Assembly (NCBI GenBank): GCA_020091685.1
Contig: CM034599.1
Location: 2,883,641-2,947,640, forward strand
Origin: Lutjanus erythropterus
Lineage: Eukaryota > Chordata > Actinopteri > Lutjaniformes > Lutjanidae
Direction: 5' to 3'
DNA: 64,000 nt
A program made the translations under genes and the position numbers. Below, one piece after another: positions 12,601 through 24,812 of this stretch; the stretch's first letter is position 1; the number at the start of each line of letters is the position of its first letter. Under the pieces are notes generated by a model. It searched no databases, was not told where the DNA came from, and was given only the letters and a program-made list of their open reading frames with translations.

Positions 12601-15214
12601 TTATAATACATAATTGATATGGATGACAGACATTTTTTTGTATGTTTACTTGAAAATATACACACATGCAAACATTCTCCTGGATATTAAACAAACTTTA
12701 GCTTTGGAGCTACATGATATCTGTTTAACTTATTCTAGTATCAATGTTGAATCACACACAGCAGAGAAGATGACCACTGAGGGACGAGTCACTAAAGCAT
12801 AGTTGTTTTATAGCTGTCATTATTTTCTCCTGATTTATTGTGTGGGTGAGTTACAGAAAGGTAAGGGTTTGAATATGTCACTGACTTAATGCGACATTAA
12901 TCCGTCTGTAACCCTGATGTGACGATGGTCAAATATTAAATTTGGTCAGGCCTTTTAAAAATATTTAAAAACTACGAAAGCTTACATTAAATATAATTTT
13001 CTGAGTGGCTGAAAGAAAGAAAGTCTTTGAGCAGCAGGAGATAATTTCTGTAGGTCTAATGTCTATTTCATTCTTTATTAATCACAGAGGGATGCTCTAA
13101 ATCCCCTCTGTGTATGAAGGGGCTGTGCTCTGTGTCTTCTCACATTTGCTGCATGATCATATTTCATAAACACTGCATTTGAATTTTTATGTACAGAGTA
13201 TGCAATATTCATGATAAACTGAATATGTAAATAGGTAACCTTTATTTATGAGTGCCTGCCAGACCCGTACTCTTAAGTATTACTTTGGATGATAAGATGG
13301 ATAGACAAAAATGTTAGTTAGGGGAATACTTGTGTGGCGGTGGAATGATTGATAATTAACAGCTTAATCTATACAGGTTGGAGGTCATAATTCTCCTGCT
13401 TTCCTCTGAGTTTTTTCTTACAGAGTGGGGGGGGAAATGTATATTTAATTCTAAACAATGGCAAAAAAATCTGCTTTTAATCTTTCCTCTGAAAAAGAGA
13501 CAAAAAGACGTGCTTTTATGCTGCTTGCTGACTTCTATTAGGATGTATAGTACTGCTATACAGAGCTGAGAATATCTACAAATTTATTTGAATGAATCAC
13601 CCAGGAAAGGGCCCAAAACTAGTCAAGTCTGTATCTTTTAGTCACACATTTAATCCTAATGCTACATTCCATTACATTTCCAGCCTGTAAGTGCCTCGGA
13701 ATTACACGTCCCATCCTGGAGGAGTCCTTTTTCTTATTGTTTAGAGAGTGGTTAGCATGCCGGGGATGCTCCAAATACGATTTTACATCCACTTATGGAA
13801 ATCCATTGTTCCTTGAACATTTCCACATACAAACCAATATATGCTTTTCTAAGAGGTCTAAGACCTCAATTACATCAAAGGCAGTTTGTCCTGCTGCTGG
13901 GCTGCCTGCTGAAGGGCTTAAACAACTGTGTCAATGCTACCCCCTTGTGACCGCACTGCGGCAGAAGCATTTCCTCACAGCCATCTTTCACTGCAAGAAA
14001 TCCTGGGGAAACTGTCCACTTCAGTAACACCGAAAACAATCAACATACAACATTTTAACATGTATGAAACGTGAAAAAGAACTTATATGATGCAAAAAAT
14101 GTCAACACTTTTACTGTTACAATAATGCTCATTTTTCTGCAGGAGTATTTCCATGTAACACACCTTTATTGCATTAGAGTCTGTGTGGTACGCTTTGTTT
14201 TGAAGGGCTATTGTCTGACGTCTTTACTGTAGTTTGAACTATGAAACAGTGAATAATAAAGATTAAAAGAAAGTCTGAGGGATTCTATTTGCACAATGGA
14301 ATTGAAATGTGTCATCACAGCACCTACTGCATTTGTAGCTCCCAGATCTCTTTCATTAAAACCAAAGACGTCGAGAAAGTTGCCATGCTGACGTGCAGAC
14401 AGATGTGCATGTCAGAGGCATGAGAGGGAATATTTTGGAGGGCACTCCTCCTGCTGTCCTAGCCCCGGCAAAGAGAAAAGCATGCAGTCGTTTCATTGTA
14501 TGGACTTGAAAAGAAATAATTAGACACACAGATATATAATTCTGGCAAAGCTGCATGGCTCACTTGTCACACGTGGCAGAAAAGAAAAAGGGGGCTGAAT
14601 TCTCTGAAGTGCAGTTTGCCATAGGCCGCCACTTTTATTTCCCAAGTTTGCTCTACCTTCAAAGGCACAGCGCAGGTTTGAGAAGTTGGAGCGCAGGGTT
14701 TTTTTTTTTCTTTGTTATTGTAGTGGAGTCTTGGGGAGCAGAAAAGGGGAAAGAATTTTACAAATATTAGTATTTTATTTGAGAATTATGCACATTAAGA
14801 AAGAAATCTGTGAAAATATTGTTCAGCAGATCTCTCACAGTATTGAATGTATGTAGAATAATAGCAAAAATCTGTTCCTTGTGAGAGATGTAGGGTATTT
14901 TTAAGGCCATAACAACGACAACCAACTGTTTTAAGGGTGTAATAACAGAATAATTATGGCAATTGTCTTTTACACAATAACATCCTAGTTGAGCATATTT
15001 TAGAATCTCTGTAATGGAAATTGAGATGACATTTTCCATCAACTTCACCAAAAAAGTGGGAGGAAGTAAATCATCAATCAGAACAGATACGTCAATACTA
15101 ACAAGCACTGATGCAAGCCTGCTGAGAGATCTAAAAGCAAACAAGGAAAATGGCTTCTTACAACTCCTAATAAAGGCATTTTATTTTATGTTATTATTTA
15201 TTTTTTAAACCATA
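12601..15214. other. gene-free stretch
   Basis: AT-rich unique-looking sequence. Frames at 13659-14027 (+) and 14767-15144 (-) have no recognisable motif. No repeat or regulatory element is called. Confidence 0.4.
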
Positions 15215-15222
15215 CTTTAGAT

Positions 15223-16280
15223 CAGTGTCTCCCAAACTGTGTGCTGCAGCGTTCTGGTGTGCTGTGAGGCAACTCCAGTTGGTGAACTATACATTACAGC
15301 AATATAAAACTATATAAAAAATTATTAATTAATTACTAAGAACTTTGTACGCACACATTTTCCAATGCACAGACAAATTCTGCACACTGCAGGGAAAATT
15401 CCTTTAAAAATATTCTGTCAAAGTGAAGCCAAGTTTTCGCCATTCAGATTGCAGGAATTATTCACGTGTGACACATCAAAGGTCCTGATTGGTGCATCAC
15501 ATCACTTTTACTTCCTTCCACACTCCCTGAACTCTGATTGGCTTGTACTTGTTGTCTCTGTTTGTTGGTTAAGGTCAGGGTTAGGTCACAGTGGGGTTTG
15601 GGTTAACAGGGGCAAAAAAATATTAAAGGGCGCGTCCATTTTTGTTTTTTTCTTAAATCATTCTGTAGCTTCCCAGCAGCCTATCAGATTGTATCATTAT
15701 CTGTTCAACCAAAAGAATTATTTATCTCTGTATTTGTATTCAGATAGAACTTGGGTGTGATTTATACCGGAAGTCTTGTTAAATCAGGCAAATGTTCTAT
15801 TTCATAACCTAATATTCATTGGCAATGCAGTTGTTGCACCTTTAAAGCATCCAGTTGAATTATTATTGGCATATAATTAATTCTGAATTATATTTCCACA
15901 TCCTGATTTTCTCTTGCTAGCTTCTGCACACGACGACGCCTCGTCCCACTCGAGAGTTTAGCTGGAAACGGTCTGGTCTCAGCCCGCTACCTGCTGTGCG
16001 CCGGAGCATTAAAGTCAAGGAAATGAAACGACTTGTTAATGAAATCAAAGTCCTGTGTTGCAAACAGAATGGGCATTTTTATCTCGTGGCAGTCCACAAT
16101 CAGTTGATTTGTAGAAAATGATACATGCACACAGAGCCGACTTTTTTTCCCCCAAATAAAACTGAGCAACTTCAGGTAGAAATTTTAACATCATCTTGTA
16201 TGTGTTTTCCAGAATAACGTATTCGGACTCAGGTGCATCCCTCCCTATTGCCTTGCACGCAAAAAGTTTTAAAACCACTG
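15223..16280. mobile_element. 1.06 kb hAT-type non-autonomous element with target duplication
   Basis: The left end CAGTGTCTCCCAAACTGTGT pairs with the right end, which read backwards is CAGTGGTTTTAAAACTTTTT. The flanks CTTTAGAT (15215-15222) and CTTTAGCT (16281-16288) match at 7 of 8 positions, the 8 bp duplication expected of hAT elements. A minus-strand open stretch (16045-16278) has no transposase motif that I recognise. A possible smaller TTAAAGG-ended insert lies at 15623-15845. Confidence 0.75.
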
Positions 16281-16666
16281 CTTTAGCTATTTTTAAAATT
16301 TTACAATATTAAGTTAAAAGAACATAAAGACAAACACACACAATTTAAATGAAAGCCTACGTATGATTTCCCAGTAAAACTACTGAGTGGAAGAGGTGCA
16401 GCTTGGGTCACATAACCTACAGTCCTCGTCCATAATTCACCCCGCTCCTATGAGGCGATGTCGGCTGAGGCCATATTAAGGGGCTGCACTCTCCTGACAT
16501 CTCACGCAGCCCCCTAGGTTAGGCCGTGTCAATCACAGGACATGTGATTGCAGGGGTCCCCGCCTGCCCTCTCATTGACACCTCCCATTGACTTTCCTTC
16601 ACGCAGATCAGTGAGCCTAAACCATTTCATTCAGGGTGACCCACCGACACCTCCCCACCTCCCCGA

Positions 16667-16668
<2 letters not shown>

Positions 16669-16729
<61 letters not shown>

Positions 16730-16731
16730 AC
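16669..16731. repeat. (CA)n microsatellite
   Basis: About 60 bases of CA dinucleotide with one T interruption near the right end. Confidence 0.98.
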
Positions 16732-19394
16732 TGGACAGGTTGATTTGTGCCTAGCTGGCAGGCTTCTGCACAGCTATGACTTTTATCCACTTAAGTATGT
16801 ATATTTTACCTGACTGTATGGTTCCATCTCTCATTAACAGTCAGTGCACAGTGGAAAAAGCATGCAGCTCACAGCGCCATGTATGTGCGCTACCAAAACA
16901 ATGTTCACTTCAAAAGAAGAGAAATAGTGTTTGAATTATTTTCTTGCCTGACCTTAGGTCCACATATGTAAACATGTGACCTAATATCATGCTACAGCGC
17001 TGTTATTTATGTCACATAATCATTTCAACTCCCTCAGGATGCAGTCGGCACACAAACATGACCAAAATACATATTTAGATTTATTTGTCTGCAACTGTCC
17101 AATAAAACATATCCTTTGCATTTCCATCTCTGGGCTCTGGTCCCAGTGGGAGTTGCTGGCTGAGAAATGTTGTGCTTTCAAGCTTCAGGGAACAGCGATG
17201 TGAGCAATGTTCAGGGTAAAAAAAAAAAAAAGAAAGAAAAAAAAAGTGGTACGCTGCCTAAGTGTTGTACTATAAAGAGAGAAGAAGTAGGTTTTCACAT
17301 TCCAAAAGCCTCCAAGGGTTTTAGCTCTGCAGTGGAATGTGGGTGCAATCATCATACTCATCTCAGGAGAGACTATAGCTGGCTCTCGACCACTCACTCA
17401 ATCTCTTTGTTTCATTTTCCTTTTATTTCTCTGTCTGCAGCATCATTTGCTTTAAGTTTGTCCATCTTCTAATGCTCCGTGTCACTAAAACAAGCCATCT
17501 GAGCTGCATGTTTTCTATCAAGGGGAGGCATTTTGAAATGCCCAAATGAGCCTCGGTTATGTCATTCCTATGCGTGGAAATAAAATGTACAACTTTGTAA
17601 TGAAACAAGTCGATTGTAAAAAGCAGAATGAAATATTTTATGACGTGCTTATGAAGAAAAAAGGAATGTCTTGATGAAAGCTGTGCCCTTCAGTGCATTC
17701 TGGATTTCATCCTCATGCCATCCACACATGTTTTAGGGTGTTTGTGGCAGCAGAGGCATCCCCTCTGTGACCAGAGTCATAAATGAATTACTATAAAAAG
17801 GGTTACTCAAGGGCTAGATGGCTTTTACGTAATTGTGCAGTGGTGAAAGGGGGTAAGGGTCTTTCCATAAAATTTCAATAAATTGTGCATTTTCTCAATG
17901 ACTTGTTGCCCCAGTGAACAGTACAGTAAGAACACCAGACTGGAAGAAATGGGGTGCAAACGCTGGCAGAGGCAATGCAATTTTGAAATGTGAACTGCTG
18001 AAAAGGTAGCAATATGCTTTCATTGCACGTGCATATTTAGGCTTATTTAAAATGTCATTACAGAGGTCGTCGACGTAGGTGACATCTGTGTAAAAATTGA
18101 CTGCTAAGTGCAACTCATATTCGCAGAACGTTACGAGGCTAAATGAAATTCATGACCAGACGGCCAATCTCCCCTGAGTAAATCAAAAGCCTTTCTTATT
18201 TAAGTATAACACCAAGTTAACTATGTTACAGTATAAAACATTTGTAGCTTACATTATTTCATTTACCACAAAAAGCTAAACTGAAGCGAGCAGCAGGAGT
18301 GCCAGGAAGCAGCTCAGCCCCTTAAAGGACAAGCACTCACAAATATGTCAAATAAAGCCTCAAGAAATATCAACAGCCACCTCACTAAAGCACAAAAAAG
18401 ACAACTGCCAACTTAAACCAACGTGTTCTGAACAGACACAAACACTAACAAAAAGTAACACTTGCATTTGAAACTACTCAGTCCAGCGCATGGCATGATG
18501 GGAAATAAGGACCGCACTGTAGACTAGAATGGCTTTTACATTACATCAGCAGAAACACGAACCTGATTATTCCACAGGGGGCAGTGACTTGAAAAGGTTG
18601 AGAACCACTGCAATAATTCTAAATGAGGAACAATCAAAGTTATTAAGTTATTAAGTTTATTAAATAAAAGTTTAACAAAGTCAGAAAATCTTTAATTAAT
18701 CTGCCGCCGACTCAGACCAGCAAGAGAAACTCAAAACCAGAAATCTCTTTTCTTAAACAACCAAAACTATTCTAGATTTTGCTGAAAATTTTAAGTTTAT
18801 GTCAGATGGCAACAATTTAATTAAGAAACTGATTGAGAAAAGCTCTTTCCAAGTTGTAAATTTGTGTAACTTAAAGTCCCCCTCACCTCAAAACTTTTTT
18901 TTTTTTTATCCAGTTCTTCAATTGGATATTTGAGCTTTACTGTGCAGAATGATGCAAGTGCAGACTTCGACACTAGAAGGCAGTTTTCCACATTCGTCTG
19001 CTGAGAGTGGAAAGTTTTGTTTGGCTCATTAAAAATATGATTTTAAACATTTGGCCCAATTTGCACCTTACACAAGTTTGATGCAGAAACTCAAAGTTGC
19101 TGGTGCAGAAACACTGAAAATGGACAAAACTGGCATGTTCATAGATTCAGGAATTTTAGAGTAGACGCCTTTTTCATGATTTTAATTTGGTAATTATCCT
19201 CTTTTGTGGAAAAAAAATCAGACACACATGTTCCAAGCAGACTATTTGCATCTATGTCCTAATACATGTCTGGAAGGGGATCTTTAAATCACAATGCGTG
19301 CAACTGATATTAAAAGATCCCGTTCTACGTCGAATGAAATGGTTGGCAGCTGCTCTCTGGATAACTGGAATATTGGTTTCTCCCACTTTCTGTA
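16732..19394. other. gene-free stretch
   Basis: A run of A with AAAG at 17220-17246 and GTTGAGAACCACTG at 18598-18611, which resembles a lone hAT terminus (CAGTGGTTCTCAAC reversed) without a partner end. No coding exon is supported. Confidence 0.4.
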
Positions 19395-19640
19395 ATTAGC
19401 AATGATCAAGAGGAATTATAAGCGGCGGTTAACAACATTGGACTCCTCAATGACCCTGATAGATGGTCAATTATAGTGATCAGGTCGTGGCGTTTATTGG
19501 ATTTAAAGTGGCAGTGATGGGGCCTTTTGGCCTAGTGTGGGTAATTATCACATTTATGCATGATTTAAGACGACAGTGTAGAACGAGGAAGACTTGACTT
19601 AAATTTAATCATTTTCTTATCTATGTATTTATGCAAGAGT
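19395..19640. promoter_or_regulatory. candidate conserved non-coding element
   Basis: The block is motif-dense (TGATAGATGGTCAATTA, GGTAATTATCACATTTATGC, TTAATCATTTTC), with TGAT, GATA and TAATTA cores of types bound by homeodomain, PBX/MEIS and GATA factors. It lacks repeat features and open frames. Inference only. Confidence 0.25.
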
Positions 19641-21252
19641 TAACAATGGATGGCCATGAGTGGAATAATGCAATGAGACTGGGATTAGTGTGATATCCAC
19701 GTACTGTAGTGTATAGCTGGCTGTGCAGGACATGTCATATCTGAGACTGGAGGAAAATTTACTGCTTCAGACAACTTGTGCCAGATCGGGGCTCTTTGCT
19801 GGAAACGTCTTATTTTGTTCACTTTTTGTTCTTCGCAAATTTATAATTCACCTTAGTGCATCAGAGATGTGTTTTTAAATTAACACTTTAGCTTGTCTGC
19901 TGCTCAGGTTTTTCTGTATTTTATTGTGACCTCCACGGGGAGCTACATTTTTTAAGAAACGCTCGAACTCAAACATCTCATGGTCAACAGCCTCGAGTTT
20001 TGCTAGCAGGGGGAAAACACCAATAGAGAGCAGATGCTGTACACCGATCACGGTTGTCAATAAATTTTTCTCTTCCTTCCCCGTCATCCATAATTCTCTT
20101 CCTGCTTCACAGAAAAAGGCATCTCGCCACTCTTGCTTAGGCATCCACAGACAGCTTTCTGAATCCAGACACCTGAATATGATCAACTGGAAAGCTGCTG
20201 CTCAGCTTCTCTGGTAACGGAGGGAATACATCAGTGCCTTGTTTATTTACTTTTCCCACATGCCAGAAAAGGTCAGAGTCAGAGGATTATACCGCACGGC
20301 CCGAGTAGAACTCAATAAAAGCCCAGCAATGAAAACAATATCATCCATATTTTAAACAGCTGGCACCAAACAGAGGGAGCCTTACACTAGGGTGCCAATT
20401 ATTCTACTTCTCAGGGTTTTTGCAGCAAACACAGTAGCTCAGGTGTACTTCCAAAATAAAACCATTATTTCACAGAGTTTGTGATCATTCTTGAGACAAA
20501 TATGATAGCTATCATTTACATTAAGGTGCATTTTAATCATGAAGCACTAACTACTGCTTACCGCTGAGGGGGAAAATGCAGATTTATTGGTGTTTAAATG
20601 CAGATGTTTTTCAGGCAGTGAGCGTGGTTGTTTTCATAGTCTGGGTTTGTTTTCCCTCCGTGGACTTATTAAAGTCAGTGCAGCACAGTCTGTGCTCTAT
20701 AATCCTGATGTATTATTAATCATGTCTTCCCGTGCAACTCCAAAAAACTTCCCTTTTTGATTTTTTAACGTGAAAGTGCACTAAATTTGAAACAGAGCCA
20801 GGTCCAGGGTGACAGGATGCTTTATTTTCTTCCTGTTACAGAATCCAAAGCCAGTAAATACAATGGCAGCATTGTTTGCTGTTGGAAATAGTTTTTGGCA
20901 CAGAGTACCGCTTGTCCATGTACGGCGTAACATCTGCATGGAGCATGGTGTTTCTAGCATCTGCTTTTGTAAGTTCACAGGCGCTGTCATGCTATAGGGA
21001 AAGCTGTTGACAGGTCAGGAAATATGGTGCATAAACAAGAAGTTTCATAGCTGATCCGTCTGCTTCTGTCAGGATTTTCTACTGTTGTATTAAATTGTCA
21101 TGTAAACAAAAGTTCTCTTCTAATAAAACCCTTAGCCTTCATCGATTCAGACGACTAATCACTCCTTTCATTCATATGTTGTCAAATGGTTCTCATGGGA
21201 ACTTTTGTAAAAAGCCAGTACTTTGTTCTAACAATACCCTGAGTACATATCT
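19641..21252. other. gene-free stretch
   Basis: Unique-looking sequence. A 103-codon minus-strand frame (19875-20186) shows no motif. No element called. Confidence 0.35.
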
Positions 21253-21253
21253 A

Positions 21254-21793
21254 CACTCTTAGAAATATGGCTTCCAGAAGGAAAGCTTAAGGCTCTACCT
21301 AGAACCGTTTGCTTCTGAAGAACGCTTTTTTGAAGAAAGAGTTTCTCAAAGGTTCTTTGTAAGAAAAGAAAAAAAAAGCATCAAGGGTTCTTTGTACCAT
21401 AATGCAAATGGTTCTAGGTAGAGATAAAACCCTTGGAATCTAACCCTCTGGGTGGGTTCTGGATAAAACCCACTTTGGAATATAAAAGGGTTCTAGGTAG
21501 AGGCCCCTGGGTGGGTTCTTATTAGCACTTCTGGATAAAACCCCAAGAGTGGGTTTTTGGTGTAACCATAGAAGGGTTCTATGCAGAACATCTCCTGGGT
21601 GGTACTGACTGGAACCTCTCACAGTTTGTTCTAAATAACTCTTTATGTTGGGTTCTAGGTAGAACTCTCTTCGTGGGTCTCTTTGACTGGAAGCTTCATA
21701 AAAGGTTCTACTAGGAACCAAAAAGGGTTTTCCTATGGGGGCAGGCTGAAGAACCCTTTATGGTTCTGGTTAGTACCTTTATTCCTAAGAGCG
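21254..21793. mobile_element. TA-flanked element built of GGTTCTAGGTAGAACC-type repeats
   Basis: The left end CACTCTTAGAAATA and the right end, reversed, CGCTCTTAGGAATA form terminal inverted repeats, flanked on both sides by TA (21252-21253, 21794-21795), the mariner/Tc-type target. The interior is a series of degenerate GGTTCTAGGTAGAACCC units on both strands. Related blocks lie at 23985-24412 and 24425-24690. The 93-codon minus-strand frame here is a shadow of the repeat. Confidence 0.75.
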
Positions 21794-21795
21794 TA

Positions 21796-22680
21796 CAATG
21801 AAAGATGACACGAAATCATGTTTGTTTGAAGCTTCGAGTTTTTGTCAAAATAAAGAAAAAGAGCAACTCAGTTTGAATAGAATCAGTCAAAAATAGATTT
21901 TTATACGACCGTCTGTCTCAGTCACGTCTGACGAGGGAGTTTTTTAATCACGACAACACAAATGATACAGATGTCAAAGAATACGACTTTCTTTTATCTG
22001 TCTTCTTTTGTCTTAAGAGAAAGTGTTAACTGTGTCTTCATGTTTGTGCATAACTTTGTGAATGTGAGCGTGATCAATAGTCTCGATATACATCTCTGCA
22101 ACAATGCGGGAGTCATGCTCACATATACCACCCTGCCATCATGGCAGGTGCTCGTGGCATTTTTTTTTTCTCCCTTTTTTGCCTCGCTTGGGTAAGATGA
22201 TAATCCAAGCCTAGTCCACTGACAGACTGCAACATGATTCACTTGGACAGTGACTGACTGCACATCCAATTTGTTTCAACTCCGGAGCAGCAGCTTATTA
22301 TCTGAAATGCATGAGATGTCTGTGCATGAGAGGCGTGATCAGCTGGGGCATGCGCCGGGGCTGCTGGGAAAGTAATCAATAAGGGATTGTCTCTTGTAGT
22401 TTAGGTCGACACATTATGACAGAGCTGAAAATTAAACAGGCAGATATTAATAATAATGGAAATCAGAGGCTCATGGGTGAGATCGGGGGGAGGGGTGAAA
22501 CTCAAAATATGTATCATGTTCAGCTGTGGGTGTACGCGTGTGGGTGGGGGGGATGGAGGGTGGAGGGGGGTACAGTTGGTATTTTTTTTATTCTCTGGAA
22601 ATATATGACATGGATGCAACAGTGATGGCTTATTGTTTATGTCTCTGAAAATCATCTTACATGAGCAGCATTTGCAAATA
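21796..22680. other. gene-free stretch
   Basis: Contains a G-rich patch at 22525-22570 with many GGG runs. No coding exon recognised. Confidence 0.35.
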
Positions 22681-22683
22681 TTA

Positions 22684-23333
22684 CACTGTAAAAATAAACT
22701 TTGTTTGTTTTTAACTTACAAAACTTGTACCAAAACTTGTACAAAAAACTGACTTTGAAAAGGCAAGTTGAGGAAATTTTGTAATAATTCAAATTAAATA
22801 GATTTTCTACTCAAATGTAAACAAAAAAATGAGTTACATACAACTTAAACTATTAAGTTGAAACAACTGTTGAGTCACACTGATGAACATTTATAACATT
22901 TATAATAATTTATTAACTTTTAATTAACTATTTCAATACTAACCTTCACAATGGTTCTTAATGTTTTCATTATTGTGAAACAATCATTACTTATCTTAAA
23001 GTGTATCATATTACTTTTTCCTCAAATTGGGGATGTTTATGATTAATCATTAATTATTTTAACTATACTATACTGTATTTACTTCCCACTGTGCACAGTG
23101 GGAAGTCTGGTCATTTTTCTTTCTTTAGAAACTTAATTTAACGAGTTGATTGGACTCTTTACAGAGTATTCAGTCAACTCATCATTTCAAGTCAAAAGAC
23201 TTCAAGTTAGGAGAACTCATGTTCAAAACTTCTGAAGTGTTCTGAAAAAATAAAACTTGTATTTTTATGTTACGATACTGAGAAAAGATTAGTTGGTTCC
23301 ACTAAATTCCTGTAAAATGTATTTTTTATAGTG
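22684..23333. mobile_element. TA-flanked MITE, CACTGTAAAAA termini
   Basis: The left end CACTGTAAAAATAAACTT and the right end reversed CACTATAAAAAATACATT are inverted repeats, each flanked by TA. Near the middle, CTTCCCACTGTGCACAGTGGGAAG region (23085-23108) is a perfect 24-base palindrome. No transposase frame; non-autonomous. Confidence 0.7.
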
Positions 23334-23639
23334 TACTGTTCTCCTTGGAACATTTACTAACCACGATCATTAAAAAGGGTTTACATGTGTACTTGTTTTA
23401 TGGTGTTTCAGGTCACACCACTGAACTTTTTGGCAGAAGTTTTAAGCCTCTTGTGGGTCTGGCGCGTAATTGATCAATAAAAGTTAATTTAAGATTGATG
23501 CTCATAATGAGCAACAGCTGATATTACACAATAGAAATCGGATGAACTCAATGCATAAGTTATTATTTAATATGGATTTAATTACCTTTATTTTCCATTT
23601 GTCCGCTCCATCAACACTCCTGATGAGAAAATATTGGTA

Positions 23640-24810
23640 GGGGAGACTGGGGAGTGTTGTATCACCAGGTTGGTCGTAACACTGCACCAAGTAGAGGATT
23701 ATTATTAGACACAGTCATTTTGTCACTTTATTCAAAAGAGTTTATTTTTTATTTGTGGATAAAGTTATCTTTTATAAATTGGATAATGTGGATCTTAATT
23801 CAGCAAATGACCTCTCACTGTTACATTTATCCCCCACTAGTGTTACAGCTCAGTGCCCAGTAGTGGGGTAGGTTGTAACTCATTTATACTCATTAGCTCA
23901 TGAGTGTAGGCGTCCATCTGAGTTTTGGTAGACTTCTACCAATCACGCAGCACAAGAACCATCTGTCAAGGGTTTCCCACAAACCCCCCTACATGAGAGG
24001 TTCTACAGAGCAGCTTTCTATGGTGTACCGGTTTCACCCAGAACCATCTCTAAAGAACCTTTGCACCTTCTGGGCACTAACAGAAAAATCATCCCAGGTG
24101 TTCTACCATAAACTTTTTTATATTCCAAGGATTTGATCTAGAACCCACCCAGCTGGTTCTACCAAGAACCCTTTTATACTTTTATACTACTTTCTATTTT
24201 ATCTAATTTATCTACCATGAATCCTTTTATATCCCAAAGGTTTTATCTAGAACCGACCCCAGGGGTTCTACCAAGTTCTTAATGGAACCTTCAATCTTAC
24301 AAAGAGCCCTTGATGAATCCTTTCTTCAACAAAGGGTTCTGCAGAAGCACATGGTTTTTCAGTAGAACCTCAGTCCTTTAATAAGAACCCTTTTTGGAAC
24401 CTTCTAAGAGTGCAATAGATAAATATGGGCAGGCTCAGGGGTTCTACCGTGAATCCTTTTATATTTCAAAACTTATATCTAGAACCCACCCAGTGAGTCC
24501 TATCGGGACGCCTTTTATGTTTTGGTACAAAGAACTCTTGACAAGCCCTTGACAAAAGGTTCAACAATTCTTGAAGATCTGTTTCTTTCTTTTGGATGAA
24601 AAGGGGGAACCTTCAGTCTTACAAAGAAGACGGTAGAACCTCAGATGCTCAGGAGGAACCTTTTTGGAACCTTTATTTCTGTGTAGTGTAGGAGACAAAT
24701 ATAGGTTGGTTACCGCATGTCTGAGTTTGAGGGATCCAGCACAAACATCAAACATCCACTGAGTTACTGATGCTCAAACACAAAGTGTTACTACCATCCC
24801 CGGTCTCCCC
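23640..24810. mobile_element. 1.17 kb TA-flanked DNA element with nested AGAACC repeats
   Basis: GGGGAGACTGGGGAGTGTTG at the left and, reversed, GGGGAGACCGGGGATGGTAG at the right are terminal inverted repeats, with TA on each side (23638-23639, 24811-24812). Two blocks of GGTTCTA/AGAACC units (about 23985-24412, ending in CTAAGAGTG, and 24425-24690) lie inside, apparently insertions of the family seen at 21254. No intact transposase. Confidence 0.7.
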
Positions 24811-24812
24811 TA

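Noticed and set aside
18598-18611. GTTGAGAACCACTG as the right terminus of a hAT element
   Set aside because: No partner terminus or target duplication could be found to the left within a few kilobases.
21440-21721. 93-codon minus-strand frame
   Set aside because: It is a reading of the AGAACC-type repeat units, not a gene.
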